From assembly GCA_900317625.1 (NCBI GenBank), contig ONHK01000003.1, positions 62,001 to 126,000 on the forward strand: 64,000 bases of DNA. The letters are read 5' to 3'. Below, piece after piece: positions 53,986 through 62,861 of the stretch (its first letter is position 1; each line of letters starts with the position of its first letter). This stretch comes from an uncultured Treponema sp. (GTDB lineage: Bacteria; Spirochaetota; Spirochaetia; Treponematales; Treponemataceae). A program made the translations under genes and the position numbers. The notes beneath the pieces were generated by a model. The model was not told where the DNA came from. It searched no databases and saw only the letters and a program-made list of their open reading frames with translations.

Positions 53986-54987
53986 TTATAACACGATTTT
54001 AGAATGAATGGAAACTTCTCCGCTGTCAAGAATTTTTATTTCACCGTTTTTAAGTTTTACAACAAGTTTTGCGTCTTCTGTAACATCCTGCACAACGCAT
54101 TTAAAATTCTTATCTTCTGTGTTTATAACAGGAGAAATCTCGATTTCTTTTCCAATCAAAAAAGAACGAGATTTATATTCCTGCATTGATTTTTTTATTT
54201 CTTCTTTGCCACCATCAAGAATTGAAAGAAATTCGTTTATAACTTCCGCGCAAAGTTCCGCCTGCCTTCTGTTTTTAGAGCAAGAAATTACGCCTCCTGC
54301 AATATCTTTTAATTCTTCCGGCTGATTTTTATTTGTTGTAATGTTGATTCCAATTCCAACAACCGCAGCCTCAATCATTCCTGTTTCAAAATTCGCAACG
54401 CCTTCCGCAAGAATCCCGCAGACTTTTTTTCCGTCAACAAAAACATCATTCACCCACTTTATTTTTGCATCAACATTGTAGATTTTTTTCAATGCACGAG
54501 AGACAGCAACTCCAGCAGAAGCTGTAATCACCGCAGGTTTTGTAATATTTCCGTTCGCATAAACAACAGAAAGATAAATTCCGCTTTCTTCCGGCGAATA
54601 AAACGGACGTCCCAAACGTCCTCTTCCAGAAGTCTGCTTTGCCGCAACAAAAACAGTTTTGTGAAGAGATTTTCCATCTTTTTCTGCCAATTCACGCTTT
54701 GCCTGGGTGCTTGTAGAATCAATAACATCAAAAAATTTGATTTTTACATCTTTATCTGAAACATACTTTAAAATTTCAGAAGCATTGTAAATATCATTTG
54801 AAACAAGCCTGTAGCCTCGATTTGTAACAGCTTCAATCTGCGCGCCTTGTTTTCGCAATGCATTGATTGCCTTCCAAACAGAAGTTCTTGTAACTTTGCA
54901 ACGTTCTGCAAGTTCCTGACCCGAAACAAAACCATCTTCTGTTTTTGCATTTTGCAGAACTAAAAAAACAGAATCTTTTACAGTCAT
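53986..54987 (-). CDS. birA: BirA: biotin-protein ligase with N-terminal DNA-binding domain
   Basis: A 333-residue bifunctional protein. Residues 1-62 are a winged helix (SGQELAERCKVTRTSVWKAI) for repression of biotin genes; the ligase core has FDVIDSTSTQAKREL, the biotinyl-AMP loop GRGRLGR at 121-127, KWVNDVFVDGKKVCGIL and GIGINI; a small C-terminal SH3-like domain follows. It attaches biotin to carboxylase carrier proteins. The ATG shares bases with the preceding stop (TAATG). Confidence 0.95.
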   Translation of the reverse strand: MTVKDSVFLVLQNAKTEDGFVSGQELAERCKVTRTSVWKAINALRKQGAQIEAVTNRGYRLVSNDIYNASEILKYVSDKDVKIKFFDVIDSTSTQAKRELAEKDGKSLHKTVFVAAKQTSGRGRLGRPFYSPEESGIYLSVVYANGNITKPAVITASAGVAVSRALKKIYNVDAKIKWVNDVFVDGKKVCGILAEGVANFETGMIEAAVVGIGINITTNKNQPEELKDIAGGVISCSKNRRQAELCAEVINEFLSILDGGKEEIKKSMQEYKSRSFLIGKEIEISPVINTEDKNFKCVVQDVTEDAKLVVKLKNGEIKILDSGEVSIHSKIVL

Positions 54988-55625
54988 TATTTTTTCTTTC
55001 CAAGCAACGTAAAGTTTTCAGCAGGATTTGAAAAAACAATTCCGCTTCCTGGCTTTGATAGACAATCCAATTCCTTTACCGCATCAATAATCTGGTTTGC
55101 CTTTGCATTTTCAGCAAGAATAAGAATCATATCTTTTTCTGGAACAATTTCCACGCCGAAAAAAGTTTCATCTCCGGGACGGGCAGTTCCTCGCGCAGAA
55201 AGAATCGTTCCTCCTGTAGCACCTGCATTTCTTGCCGCAGCCATTGCGTCTTCGGCATAACCTTTATTTACAATTATAGTAATAAGCTGATGTGTTGTTT
55301 CTGTCATATTTTCATCCTTTCCGGTTGTCTTACCGGATTTTACAAACTGGGAAACCTTTGTGCTGAACAAAATCCCAAAAGGTTGTTTTTTTTCAGAAGA
55401 AGATTCTTCCATCGCAGCCATGATTCCTTTTGTGTTTTCAGAAGGAACCAGAACGTAAACTATATCTTTGTTTGAATCTGCAATACCCAAAATCTGAAGA
55501 AATGTGCTTGCCGCAGTTCCTTTTCCGCGGGAAATTGTTCCACCATGAGCACCCGCATCAACTGCCGCATGCGTCAGAATTTCACCGCAGTTTCTAGGAA
55601 CAATCCCAATAATCATATCGTACAT
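54987..55625 (-). CDS. Double-domain PII-like protein partnered with DUF1538
   Basis: 212 residues made of two tandem PII-like (ferredoxin-fold) domains. Each has the repeated loop signature GA-x-GGTI-x3-(R/K)GT: DAGAHGGTISRGKGT near residue 25 and NAGATGGTILSARGT near residue 135, followed by ILILAENAKANQIIDAV. PII-like proteins sense ATP, ADP, cAMP or bicarbonate and gate transporters; the T-loop here is short. It overlaps the stop of the DUF1538 gene by one base (TGATG), supporting a transporter-sensor pair. Ligand unknown. Confidence 0.82.
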   Translation of the reverse strand: MYDMIIGIVPRNCGEILTHAAVDAGAHGGTISRGKGTAASTFLQILGIADSNKDIVYVLVPSENTKGIMAAMEESSSEKKQPFGILFSTKVSQFVKSGKTTGKDENMTETTHQLITIIVNKGYAEDAMAAARNAGATGGTILSARGTARPGDETFFGVEIVPEKDMILILAENAKANQIIDAVKELDCLSKPGSGIVFSNPAENFTLLGKKK

Positions 55626-57130
55626 CACTTTTCCTCCATTTTTGTTGAGATTTTGTTTTTCCGTTTCTTTGCCGCAAACAAAATTCCCAGAACCTGAATC
55701 GCAATCAAAGGAGTCATAGCAACAAGCGCTATAACGCCAAAAGCATCGGAAGAACCTCCGGCCGCATGCGAAGCTCCAATTGTGAACGAAAGAACAAATG
55801 TTGAAGTAATCGGTCCAGAAGCAACTCCACCGGAGTCAAAAGCAATTGCCGTAAAAAGTTTCGGGCAGAAAATCATAAGGAGCAAAGCAATCGCATATCC
55901 CGGAAGAATTATCCGCATAATGCTAAAACCTTGAAGAGCACGCCACATTGTAAGACCAATCGCAACCGCCGAACCTGCAGCCAAAAACGTAAGCATCAAC
56001 TTTCGTTTTATTGTGCCGCCGGAAAGATTTTCAACCTGCTCTGTAAGAACCCAAACTGCCGGTTCAGCGCAAACAACAACCGCACCAAGCAAAACACCTG
56101 TTGCAATCAGAAGCACATTCCAAAATCCACCGAACTCAGCAGCTTTTGCGCCAAGAACAGTTCCAAGCTGTTTTCCGGCATCCATAAATCCGCCATTCAC
56201 TCCAACTAAAAATATTGCAAGTCCCACAAAACTGTAAACAAGACCGACAATTACTTTTGCAACTTTTCGTGGAGGCAAATGCAATAAAAAAATCTGAAAA
56301 AATACAAAAAGAATAAAAAGAGGCAAAATTGAAAGAGCAGCTTCTTTTGCAACACCCGGAATCAACCGAAGAAAAATTCCAAGCCCGACAATATTTTCAG
56401 ATTCAGCCAAAACCTCATGTCCAGAATCAAGCGCGCCTGAAAAAGAAAGGAACATTCCATAAGCAAGAACCGCCATTATCGGTCCGACAGAAGTAATTCC
56501 CGTAAGCCCGAAACTTTCACTGTCTTTATCTGCTCCAGTTGAACGAACAGAAGAAACACCGATTCCTATTGCCAAAATAAACGGTACAGTCATCGGACCA
56601 GTTGTAGCACCGCCGGAATCAAACGCAATTCCACGGAAACTTTCTGGAGTAAAATATGCAAGAATAAAAACACAAATATACAGAATCAGCAGCGTGATTT
56701 TTAAAGACCAGTTCAAAATCGATCTTAAAAGTCCGATTGTAATCAAAAGTCCAACGCCCGCCGCAATAATATAAACAAGCCCGGTTTTATTCACCGCAGA
56801 AAAAACGCTATGAATCTGATCGCCAAAAACCTGAATATCCGGTTCCGCAACAGTGACCAAAAATCCAATCACAAACGAAACGCTAAGCAGCAAAAACAAA
56901 TTTCTTTTTGAAACCAATGCCGCTCCAGTCTGTTCACCAAGCGGACGAATTCCAATATCAACGCCAAGCAAAAAAACTGTAAGCCCAATTATAAGCAGAA
57001 TCCCACCGACAAGGAACCGCAGCAAAAGTGGCGTTCCAATGGGGGCGACTGTTAAACCAAGAACAAAAACAATCAGCATTACAGGCAACACTGACGTTAC
57101 AGTTTCTTTAAATTTTACAAAAATATTCAA
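55625..57130 (-). CDS. DUF1538 membrane transporter (duplicated domain)
   Basis: A 501-residue inner-membrane protein of two homologous halves with about 12 segments. Each half carries a matching signature: FDSGGATTGPMTVPFILA and FDSGGVASGPITSTFVLS, as well as LGVDIGIRPLGEQ / LVGVNGGFMDAGKQLG and VTVAEPDIQVF / VCAEPAVWVL. This is DUF1538, for which no substrate is established. The start is TTG at 57130, fixed by a perfect AGGAGG 7 bases upstream. It follows luxS and is coupled to the double PII gene. Confidence 0.88.
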   Translation of the reverse strand: MNIFVKFKETVTSVLPVMLIVFVLGLTVAPIGTPLLLRFLVGGILLIIGLTVFLLGVDIGIRPLGEQTGAALVSKRNLFLLLSVSFVIGFLVTVAEPDIQVFGDQIHSVFSAVNKTGLVYIIAAGVGLLITIGLLRSILNWSLKITLLILYICVFILAYFTPESFRGIAFDSGGATTGPMTVPFILAIGIGVSSVRSTGADKDSESFGLTGITSVGPIMAVLAYGMFLSFSGALDSGHEVLAESENIVGLGIFLRLIPGVAKEAALSILPLFILFVFFQIFLLHLPPRKVAKVIVGLVYSFVGLAIFLVGVNGGFMDAGKQLGTVLGAKAAEFGGFWNVLLIATGVLLGAVVVCAEPAVWVLTEQVENLSGGTIKRKLMLTFLAAGSAVAIGLTMWRALQGFSIMRIILPGYAIALLLMIFCPKLFTAIAFDSGGVASGPITSTFVLSFTIGASHAAGGSSDAFGVIALVAMTPLIAIQVLGILFAAKKRKNKISTKMEEK

Positions 57131-57166
57131 CCGTTAGCCTCCTAAAAGAAAATTATTTATTCTGCG

Positions 57167-57661
57167 TTAGTTTATTTTTTTACCGTAACAGTCCCAGCCT
57201 TTGCGCTCAATTCCTTCAACCCATTTTTTTGCCCAAGATTTTGCGCCTTCCAAATCCTGATCTTTATAATTTCCACATTCCTTTTCTGTTGCCGCCGGAA
57301 CTGGCTTGTCCCAAACTGCAACTTTTCTAAGAATATTCAACATTCGTTCTGCAATATATTTTTCATCGCGGTCACCAAAAACTGTAAAATAAAAACCAGT
57401 TCTGCAACCCATAGGACTAAAATCAATTACACCGTCAACTTCGTCACGGATATACTCAGCAATGATATGTTCCAAAGAATGAAGTGCACCAGTTGTCATA
57501 AATTCTTTGTTCGGCTGACAAAATCTTATATCAAATTTTGTTACAACATCACCTTTTTCGCCGACTTTTTTTGCCGCAAGCCTTACATAAGGCGCAACAA
57601 CCTTTGTATGGTCAAGATTAAAACTATCAACTTTGTAATGACCTTCTGAATGTTCTGACAT
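57167..57661 (-). CDS. luxS: S-ribosylhomocysteine lyase LuxS
   Basis: A 164-residue metalloenzyme that splits S-ribosylhomocysteine into homocysteine and DPD, the precursor of autoinducer-2. The metal motif HSLEH is at 61-65, the catalytic Cys86 in MGCRTGF and the third metal ligand Cys in ATEKECGNY. The start at 57661 is fixed by GGAGG 4 bases upstream. It directly follows mtnN, completing the activated methyl cycle. Confidence 0.96.
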   Translation of the reverse strand: MSEHSEGHYKVDSFNLDHTKVVAPYVRLAAKKVGEKGDVVTKFDIRFCQPNKEFMTTGALHSLEHIIAEYIRDEVDGVIDFSPMGCRTGFYFTVFGDRDEKYIAERMLNILRKVAVWDKPVPAATEKECGNYKDQDLEGAKSWAKKWVEGIERKGWDCYGKKIN

Positions 57662-57682
57662 ATTTCCTCCAAATATCAATTT

Positions 57683-58399
57683 TTAGTCCAAAAACTCAAG
57701 CATCTTTAAAACAACTGACGCACATTCTTCCGAAGCAATTCTCTCATTGAAACTGTAAGTTACTTCATAACTGTCATCCGCATTGTCAGAAATGCAACGT
57801 AAAATCACAAACGGAACCTGATTCAAAAAACAGGCATGGGCAATCGCCGCACCTTCCATTTCAACACAAGCTGGCGAACAAATTTCTTCAATATGCTCTT
57901 TTTGTTCCGCATACGAAATAAATTGGTCTCCGCTGGCAATCCGTCCACGAATCAACTTATATTTTTTTGCACTTTCAGACTGGGCAAAAGCCTTTTCGGC
58001 TGCCGCAATCATTTTTTCATCCGCATCAAAAGCAGAAGTGTGCATCTGTGGAATTTCAGTAGGTTCATATCCGAACGCAGTCGCATCCATATCATGATAA
58101 ACTGCATCTGTTGAAACAACCATATCATGAATATGCAGATTTTCCTGAATCGCGCCGGCAATTCCCGTATTAATTATTTTTTCTACACCAAATTGAAGAA
58201 TCAGCCGTTGAGCGCAAAGAGCCGCATTCACCTTTCCAATTCCACTTTTTACAACAACAACATTTTTTCCGCAAAGATTTCCTTCATTAAAAACAAGATT
58301 TCCACATTCAGTTTTTTTCAAACTGCCGTTTTTTTCCATTTCCTCGCAAAAAATATTTATTTCAACATCCATTGCGCCAATTATTCCAATTTTATTCAT
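57683..58399 (-). CDS. mtnN: 5'-methylthioadenosine/S-adenosylhomocysteine nucleosidase
   Basis: A 238-residue nucleosidase (Pfs): KIGIIGAMDVEINIF at the start, VVVKSGIGKVNAALCAQ, NTGIAGAIQ, the acid Asp in VVSTDAVYHDMDATAFGY, and the substrate-binding VEMEGAAIAHAC with RCISDNADD near the end. Removes adenine from SAH and MTA, feeding LuxS. AGGA before the ATG; in operon with lspA and luxS. Confidence 0.95.
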   Translation of the reverse strand: MNKIGIIGAMDVEINIFCEEMEKNGSLKKTECGNLVFNEGNLCGKNVVVVKSGIGKVNAALCAQRLILQFGVEKIINTGIAGAIQENLHIHDMVVSTDAVYHDMDATAFGYEPTEIPQMHTSAFDADEKMIAAAEKAFAQSESAKKYKLIRGRIASGDQFISYAEQKEHIEEICSPACVEMEGAAIAHACFLNQVPFVILRCISDNADDSYEVTYSFNERIASEECASVVLKMLEFLD

Positions 58400-58411
58400 A
58401 TTTTTTCCTAT

Positions 58412-58960
58412 TTATTTTTCATTTTTCTTTGATTTTGATTCTTTTGCAATTTGAATCAAAAACGAGGCAACCAGCAAAATTCCACAAACAACAACCGCTG
58501 AATCAGCAACATTAAAAGTCGGCCAGCGTTCCATTCCAAAAAGTCCGTAAAATTTCACATCAATAAAATCAACAACACCGCGCGCCCTAAAAAAACGGTC
58601 AATAAGATTTCCAAATCCACCGCCAAGAACTCCACAGATTGCCCAACGCTGAAGCATTGAAAATTCTTTGTTCCTAAAATAAACAACCACAACCAAAATC
58701 ATAACAATCAAAGGAACTAGTCCAAAACTCAAACGTCTAAGAGCAAGAGGCCAAGAATCTCCCAAGCTAAAGGCAACTCCTGTGTTATAAACCCTGATGA
58801 TTCTAAAAAAATCTCCAAAAAAAGCCGGACCAATTCCCAAATGTCCATTCGCATAATCTAAAGGAATGTAAAATTCAACTAAAAATTTTGTAAGCTGATC
58901 AGCCAATATTATGGCAAAAGTTAATATAAATGGAAGCAAATTCTTTTTTTCAATATTCAT
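58412..58960 (-). CDS. lspA: Lipoprotein signal peptidase (signal peptidase II)
   Basis: A 182-residue inner-membrane aspartyl protease with four hydrophobic segments. The catalytic Asp pair is in GGGFGNLIDRFFRARGVVDF and FNVADSAVVVCG, and VYNTGVAFSLG is the family N-motif. It cuts the signal peptide below the lipid-modified cysteine. First gene of the lspA-mtnN-luxS-DUF1538-PII-birA run, with a leaderless-type promoter. Confidence 0.95.
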   Translation of the reverse strand: MNIEKKNLLPFILTFAIILADQLTKFLVEFYIPLDYANGHLGIGPAFFGDFFRIIRVYNTGVAFSLGDSWPLALRRLSFGLVPLIVMILVVVVYFRNKEFSMLQRWAICGVLGGGFGNLIDRFFRARGVVDFIDVKFYGLFGMERWPTFNVADSAVVVCGILLVASFLIQIAKESKSKKNEK

Positions 58961-58972
58961 ATATCAAATATA
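58961..58972 (-). promoter_or_regulatory. -10 six bases before the lspA ATG (leaderless)
   Basis: On the minus strand TATATT, six bases, ATG; a TTTAAA lies 17 bp upstream of the -10. No Shine-Dalgarno. Confidence 0.6.
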
Positions 58973-59011
58973 CCTTTTATAATTCTTCTTTTAAAGAAAA
59001 AATGAAAAATT

Positions 59012-59785
59012 TTATAATCCAGTCGGAAAATCTATAAATTCAGTTTCAATGCCAGTTTCTTCTTTTAACTTTTTTGCAATATTTTGAACTCCAACTGTCT
59101 CGCTAAAATAATGTCCCATCGCAATAAAGTTAATTTCAGACTCTTTTATAAAATGAAACGAACTATGTTCCGCCTCGCCAGTAATGTACACATCCAAATT
59201 TTCAGAAACTGCCTGAGCAATGTCAGATTCGCTCGCACCACCACCAGAAACAATTCCCACAGTTTTAATCTCTTTTTTTCCAAACGGAAGAACACAAAGC
59301 GGCTTTTCGCCTTTATTATGCGCGCGCTGAACCAATTCCTCCAACGCGACAGAATTTTCCAACTCACCTTTTACACCGCATAACATTCCTCGCCATTCAC
59401 CAAACGGCTGCAAGTTTTTTAAGCCAATCCGGGCAGCAAGTCCATAATTATTTCCATACGGATTATTCGCATCAAGCGGAATATGGCACGCATATAACGC
59501 AACATCGTTTTTCAAGAACGGCGCAAACCTTTTGTACGCAGCGCCCACAAGAATCTCTGTTTCCGGCCAAAAAAGTCCGTGATGAACAAAAAGCACATCC
59601 GCCCCAATTTCAACAGCTTTAAGGGCGGTTTCCTGACAAGCGTCCACCGCAAACGCAACTTTTTTTATCTGCTTTTTATCCGGCTCGCTGTTTTGAATTT
59701 GAATTCCATTTCTTGAAACATCCGCAGGATAATTTTCAATCTTTAAAAAACTTCTAAAATAGCTATCAAGTTCATTTAACGTCAT
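59012..59785 (-). CDS. Nif3/GTP cyclohydrolase I type 2 family dinuclear metal protein
   Basis: 257 residues. Di-metal-site motifs: NGIQIQNSEPDKKQIKKVAFAVDAC near residue 26, VLFVHHGLFW (metal His pair), CHIPLDANNPYGNN, VGIVSGGGASE, and the C-terminal MGHYFSETVGVQN (His and Glu). The family is universal; hexameric toroids with uncertain biochemical role. GGGAGA precedes the ATG. Confidence 0.9.
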   Translation of the reverse strand: MTLNELDSYFRSFLKIENYPADVSRNGIQIQNSEPDKKQIKKVAFAVDACQETALKAVEIGADVLFVHHGLFWPETEILVGAAYKRFAPFLKNDVALYACHIPLDANNPYGNNYGLAARIGLKNLQPFGEWRGMLCGVKGELENSVALEELVQRAHNKGEKPLCVLPFGKKEIKTVGIVSGGGASESDIAQAVSENLDVYITGEAEHSSFHFIKESEINFIAMGHYFSETVGVQNIAKKLKEETGIETEFIDFPTGL

Positions 59786-59803
59786 TTTTTCTCCCGTAAA
59801 AAA

Positions 59804-60922
59804 TCAATCAAAAAGTTCCAGATTTTGCGATTGTTCTTCCGCATGATTTTGCGGCTCGATTATTTCTTTTTTATAAAGTGGAGCGGGAATTGCGTCCAAA
59901 GTTTTTTCAACAATTGCAGTTAAATTCCCAAGATTCGGCTCTCGCTCCAAATTCAAAAAACGGGCGGTAAACGGCGAAGTCTGCTGAACAAAACCAAAAC
60001 CTTTGCTGGAATATTCCGTCAAATCAGAAAGTTTAAAAAATCCGCTGACACTCTCCAGATTTTCCTTTGAAAAATCATCAAAACAAATATCGCTCATCCA
60101 GTCGCCAACCACAAAAATCGGCTCAACAGAAGATTCAGCAGTTTTTTCTTCCGCAGAAACAAAATCCAACATTGCACGAATTTCCCGCGCCTCATTGAAT
60201 GAATAAAATTCCTTTTGCATTTCAAATTTCACAGGATTCTGAAAATAATTTATCTGCATAAAAAATTTTCTGAAAACCTTAAAATCCGCAAGATTATGAA
60301 ACCATTTTCCATCGCGGGCATAAAAATCGCCGGAATAAACCTTAAAACCTTTAGCCGCAAGCATTTTCATATACGGAACGTATTCAACAGAATCAGCGCG
60401 CTTATCCGAAATCAAAATTATTGACTGGCCGTTAAAATTCTCCTTTTTTACCGGAGAAAAAACGCGAATTTCTGCCGAAGAAAAAACAAAATTTTCTGAT
60501 TTTTCAAAACCGGCTGAAAAATCCCCAGAAAGTCTGAATTTTTCTTCTACTATATTGAATTCTTTTCTGTTCAAAAAAACAGGACGATATTTTACAAGAA
60601 TCGCACCCTCAAAAAGGCACAAAAGAATCACAAAAAATGTTCCGATTTTAAATCCAACGCTATAATGATCAACGTAAAGTCCGCCGGAAAAACGCAAAAA
60701 TGCGCGGAAATTTGTAAAAAAGCAAAAAATAGAAATCGCAAGAATTGAAAGTGAAAAAATATCCACATTCCAGGCAAAAATCTGCAAAATGGCAAGAACC
60801 ACACTGATTGGCGCAAGAATTGTAAGCGAGTCAATTTTCCCAAACTTCAAAAGAAAAATCCGCACGCAATTCAAAAGAATCAAAAAAATAATCAGCAGTT
60901 CGCCCAAAAAAGGAGTTTCCAT
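59804..60922 (-). CDS. Membrane protein of unknown function with a hydrolase-like C-terminal half
   Basis: 372 residues. Four hydrophobic segments lie in the first 125 residues (ELLIIFLILLNCVRIFLL, SLTILAPISVVLAILQI, SLSILAISIFCFFTNF, FKIGTFFVILLCLFEGAIL). The remainder is soluble and has an alpha/beta-hydrolase flavour (SIILISDKRADSVEYVPYMKMLAAKGFKVY-type order: strand, then helix, then strand; VEPIFVVGDWMSD), but no GxSxG nucleophile is seen. I cannot name a family. It lies upstream of Nif3 on the same strand. Confidence 0.6.
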   Translation of the reverse strand: METPFLGELLIIFLILLNCVRIFLLKFGKIDSLTILAPISVVLAILQIFAWNVDIFSLSILAISIFCFFTNFRAFLRFSGGLYVDHYSVGFKIGTFFVILLCLFEGAILVKYRPVFLNRKEFNIVEEKFRLSGDFSAGFEKSENFVFSSAEIRVFSPVKKENFNGQSIILISDKRADSVEYVPYMKMLAAKGFKVYSGDFYARDGKWFHNLADFKVFRKFFMQINYFQNPVKFEMQKEFYSFNEAREIRAMLDFVSAEEKTAESSVEPIFVVGDWMSDICFDDFSKENLESVSGFFKLSDLTEYSSKGFGFVQQTSPFTARFLNLEREPNLGNLTAIVEKTLDAIPAPLYKKEIIEPQNHAEEQSQNLELFD

Positions 60923-60975
60923 ACCTTTTGATTTTATATGATTTTTTTTATTTATAGAAGATAAAAATTTGTTGG

Positions 60976-61229
60976 TTTTTAGATTGAGTTAATTTTGAAG
61001 AGTATTGAGTGAAAGAAATTGAACAAGCTTCCAGTCAAAAGTCAAGTATTGGCTATGGTGAAGTGTTTTTTGGGAAGAATTATCTGCGCTTTTCTTTCAG
61101 AAAATGCTCGACAATTCTTTTATGCCATTCGGCAAAAAGCACTTCAAGGACGCCAAACTTGCCTTTTTCCTTCGCGCTTATTCAATTTGTGGATTCAGTA
61201 AAATCCTTAAAATCAACTCAATCTAAAAA
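60976..61229. repeat. 254-bp intergenic element bounded by inverted repeats, overlapping the ydcF-like stop
   Basis: TTTTTAGATTGAGTT at 60976-60990 matches AACTCAATCTAAAAA at 61215-61229 exactly; after one mismatch the pairing continues for about seven bases. The right arm contains the TAG stop of the YdcF-like gene (61223-61225). The inside has no convincing gene. Same architecture as the elements at 36.6 and 50.0 kb. Confidence 0.7.
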
Positions 61230-62029
61230 ATCTTTGATGGTTTGCCGGTAAGCAGAATACGCAGATTCAACTTTATGTAGCAAAGGATTTCGCGAGAATA
61301 TGCATTCAGAACAAAAAGCCACGGAGTTTTTGCGGAAACTCCTACAACATTCAAAAATCCCATCCGGCGTGCAAGTCGTTCAGCACGCGCAAGATGAAAA
61401 TCATTTGTAACAACCGCTATCGGCGCGGCTAAAATTTCTTCAGCAGAACGACCAGAATATTCAGAAAGAACCTTTACGCTAAACTGAAAATTCTGAATCG
61501 TATCTTTAGCCTGATTTTCCGCAAGAACACGTTTTTCTTCAATTCCAAAAGATTCCAACGCAGGTTTTAAAACATCACTTTCCGGGCAAGGAGCAAAAAG
61601 TCCTTTTCCGCCGGTAACAACGCAAACCGCACTTGGATTCGTCTTCAAATAATCTGCCGCCACCGCAACACGGCGCTTTACACTGTCCGTCAATTCCGCA
61701 TCTTTTGTAATTCCTCCGCCAAGAAGAATCACATATTCAGGATTTTCTGAACCATCAGCAAGTTTAGGATGACAAATAAACCACAAATTAACACCAGCAA
61801 TCAAAATTCCTGCACCAAAAACTGAAAAAACGGTAATTTTCAGCGCACGTGGCGATTTTTTCCATAAATGATGTTTTCTTAGACAAAAAATCACAAAACA
61901 TACAACAGAAAGCCAAAACCAAATGGAAGAAAAACTGAAGAATGAGCCAAAAATGGTTTCCGGTGAGCAAATCCGCATCACAACAAAATAAACATTAAAT
62001 AAAACCGCAAGAATCAACCAGATTATCAT
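61223..62029 (-). CDS. YdcF/SanA-like (DUF218) membrane protein
   Basis: About 268 residues. Three hydrophobic segments at the N-terminus, then a DUF218 domain: PEYVILLGGGITKDAELTDSV, CVVTGGKGLFAPC, EKRVLAENQAKDTIQNFQFS and AVVTNDFHLARAERLARRMGF. This family (ElyC/SanA/YdcF) acts in envelope integrity, possibly in lipid-carrier or enterobacterial-antigen metabolism. The start at 62029 is fixed by GGAG 5 bases upstream; it then begins with the membrane segment. Tail overlaps an inverted repeat. Confidence 0.87.
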   Translation of the reverse strand: MIIWLILAVLFNVYFVVMRICSPETIFGSFFSFSSIWFWLSVVCFVIFCLRKHHLWKKSPRALKITVFSVFGAGILIAGVNLWFICHPKLADGSENPEYVILLGGGITKDAELTDSVKRRVAVAADYLKTNPSAVCVVTGGKGLFAPCPESDVLKPALESFGIEEKRVLAENQAKDTIQNFQFSVKVLSEYSGRSAEEILAAPIAVVTNDFHLARAERLARRMGFLNVVGVSAKTPWLFVLNAYSREILCYIKLNLRILLTGKPSKIF

Positions 62030-62081
62030 AAATTCTCCAATAAAAATTGAGTTTTTATAAATTGCGAAAAATCGATTTCCG

Positions 62082-62831
62082 TTATTTTTCGTCATCCACA
62101 CCTAAACCAAAAAGTGCAAAATCACCTTTACATGGATCTTCTGGCCAAATTTGCTTTAGCTGAGCAGTTATTCTTTTGGCAGTTTTCATGGAAGCCGGAG
62201 AATTTTCTGGAATCAGATGTAATTTTTCCGCCTCCTGAATAACGTGCGTGTCCAAAGGAATTATCAAATCCGCTGGCGAAATCCAATTCCATAACCCCAA
62301 ATCAACCGGAGAATTCTGGCGAACCATCCAACGCAAAAACATATTCACGCGTTTGTTCGCAGAATTTTTTCCTTTCGGAACAATTTTACAGTTTTCAAAA
62401 GCCGCAGAAATTGCCGCCACAGGATTTTTTCCAGAATCAAAATTCCTTACGTATTCGCCAAAAGTTTCATATTTTTCCAAAAGAATTTTAAAAGCTCGGA
62501 ACAGATTTTTCATTTCTTTATACGAATAAAAACGATAGAATTTTTCATCATCATTTTCAGAAGCCGCACAAAAATCTTTTTCAAAAGCACCGTTTTTCAG
62601 CCACAAGAAAATTCCGCCAGCCTTGTCCGCAGTTTCAAAAATAAACCGAATTTTTGGAATAAACAGCTTCCTGTTTCCAAAAGAAAGCATTGCCGCAACA
62701 AAAGACGCAATCTCAACATCAGCCTGATTTTTGTACCAATGTAAAAATTGACTTGGATCAGACTCCAAAAATGAAGAATTTTCGTATTTATCCGCAAGTT
62801 CCCTTAGCTTTTGCTTAATTTCTTCCGTCAT
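62082..62831 (-). CDS. TIGR02757/DUF2400 family protein
   Basis: 249 residues. Recognised by FLESDPSQFLHWYKNQADVEIASFVAAMLSFGNR-type order, here at residues 20-54, then FRAFKILLEKYETFGEYVR, NKRVNMFLRWMVRQNSPVDLGLWNWISP and LIIPLDTHVIQEAEKL. This helical, helix-hairpin-helix-glycosylase-like family is found in spirochaetes and Bacteroidetes and has no known function. The downstream YdcF-like frame starts near its end. Confidence 0.88.
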   Translation of the reverse strand: MTEEIKQKLRELADKYENSSFLESDPSQFLHWYKNQADVEIASFVAAMLSFGNRKLFIPKIRFIFETADKAGGIFLWLKNGAFEKDFCAASENDDEKFYRFYSYKEMKNLFRAFKILLEKYETFGEYVRNFDSGKNPVAAISAAFENCKIVPKGKNSANKRVNMFLRWMVRQNSPVDLGLWNWISPADLIIPLDTHVIQEAEKLHLIPENSPASMKTAKRITAQLKQIWPEDPCKGDFALFGLGVDDEK

Positions 62832-62861
62832 AAAAAACTCATCATCAAAAATTCAGCAAAA

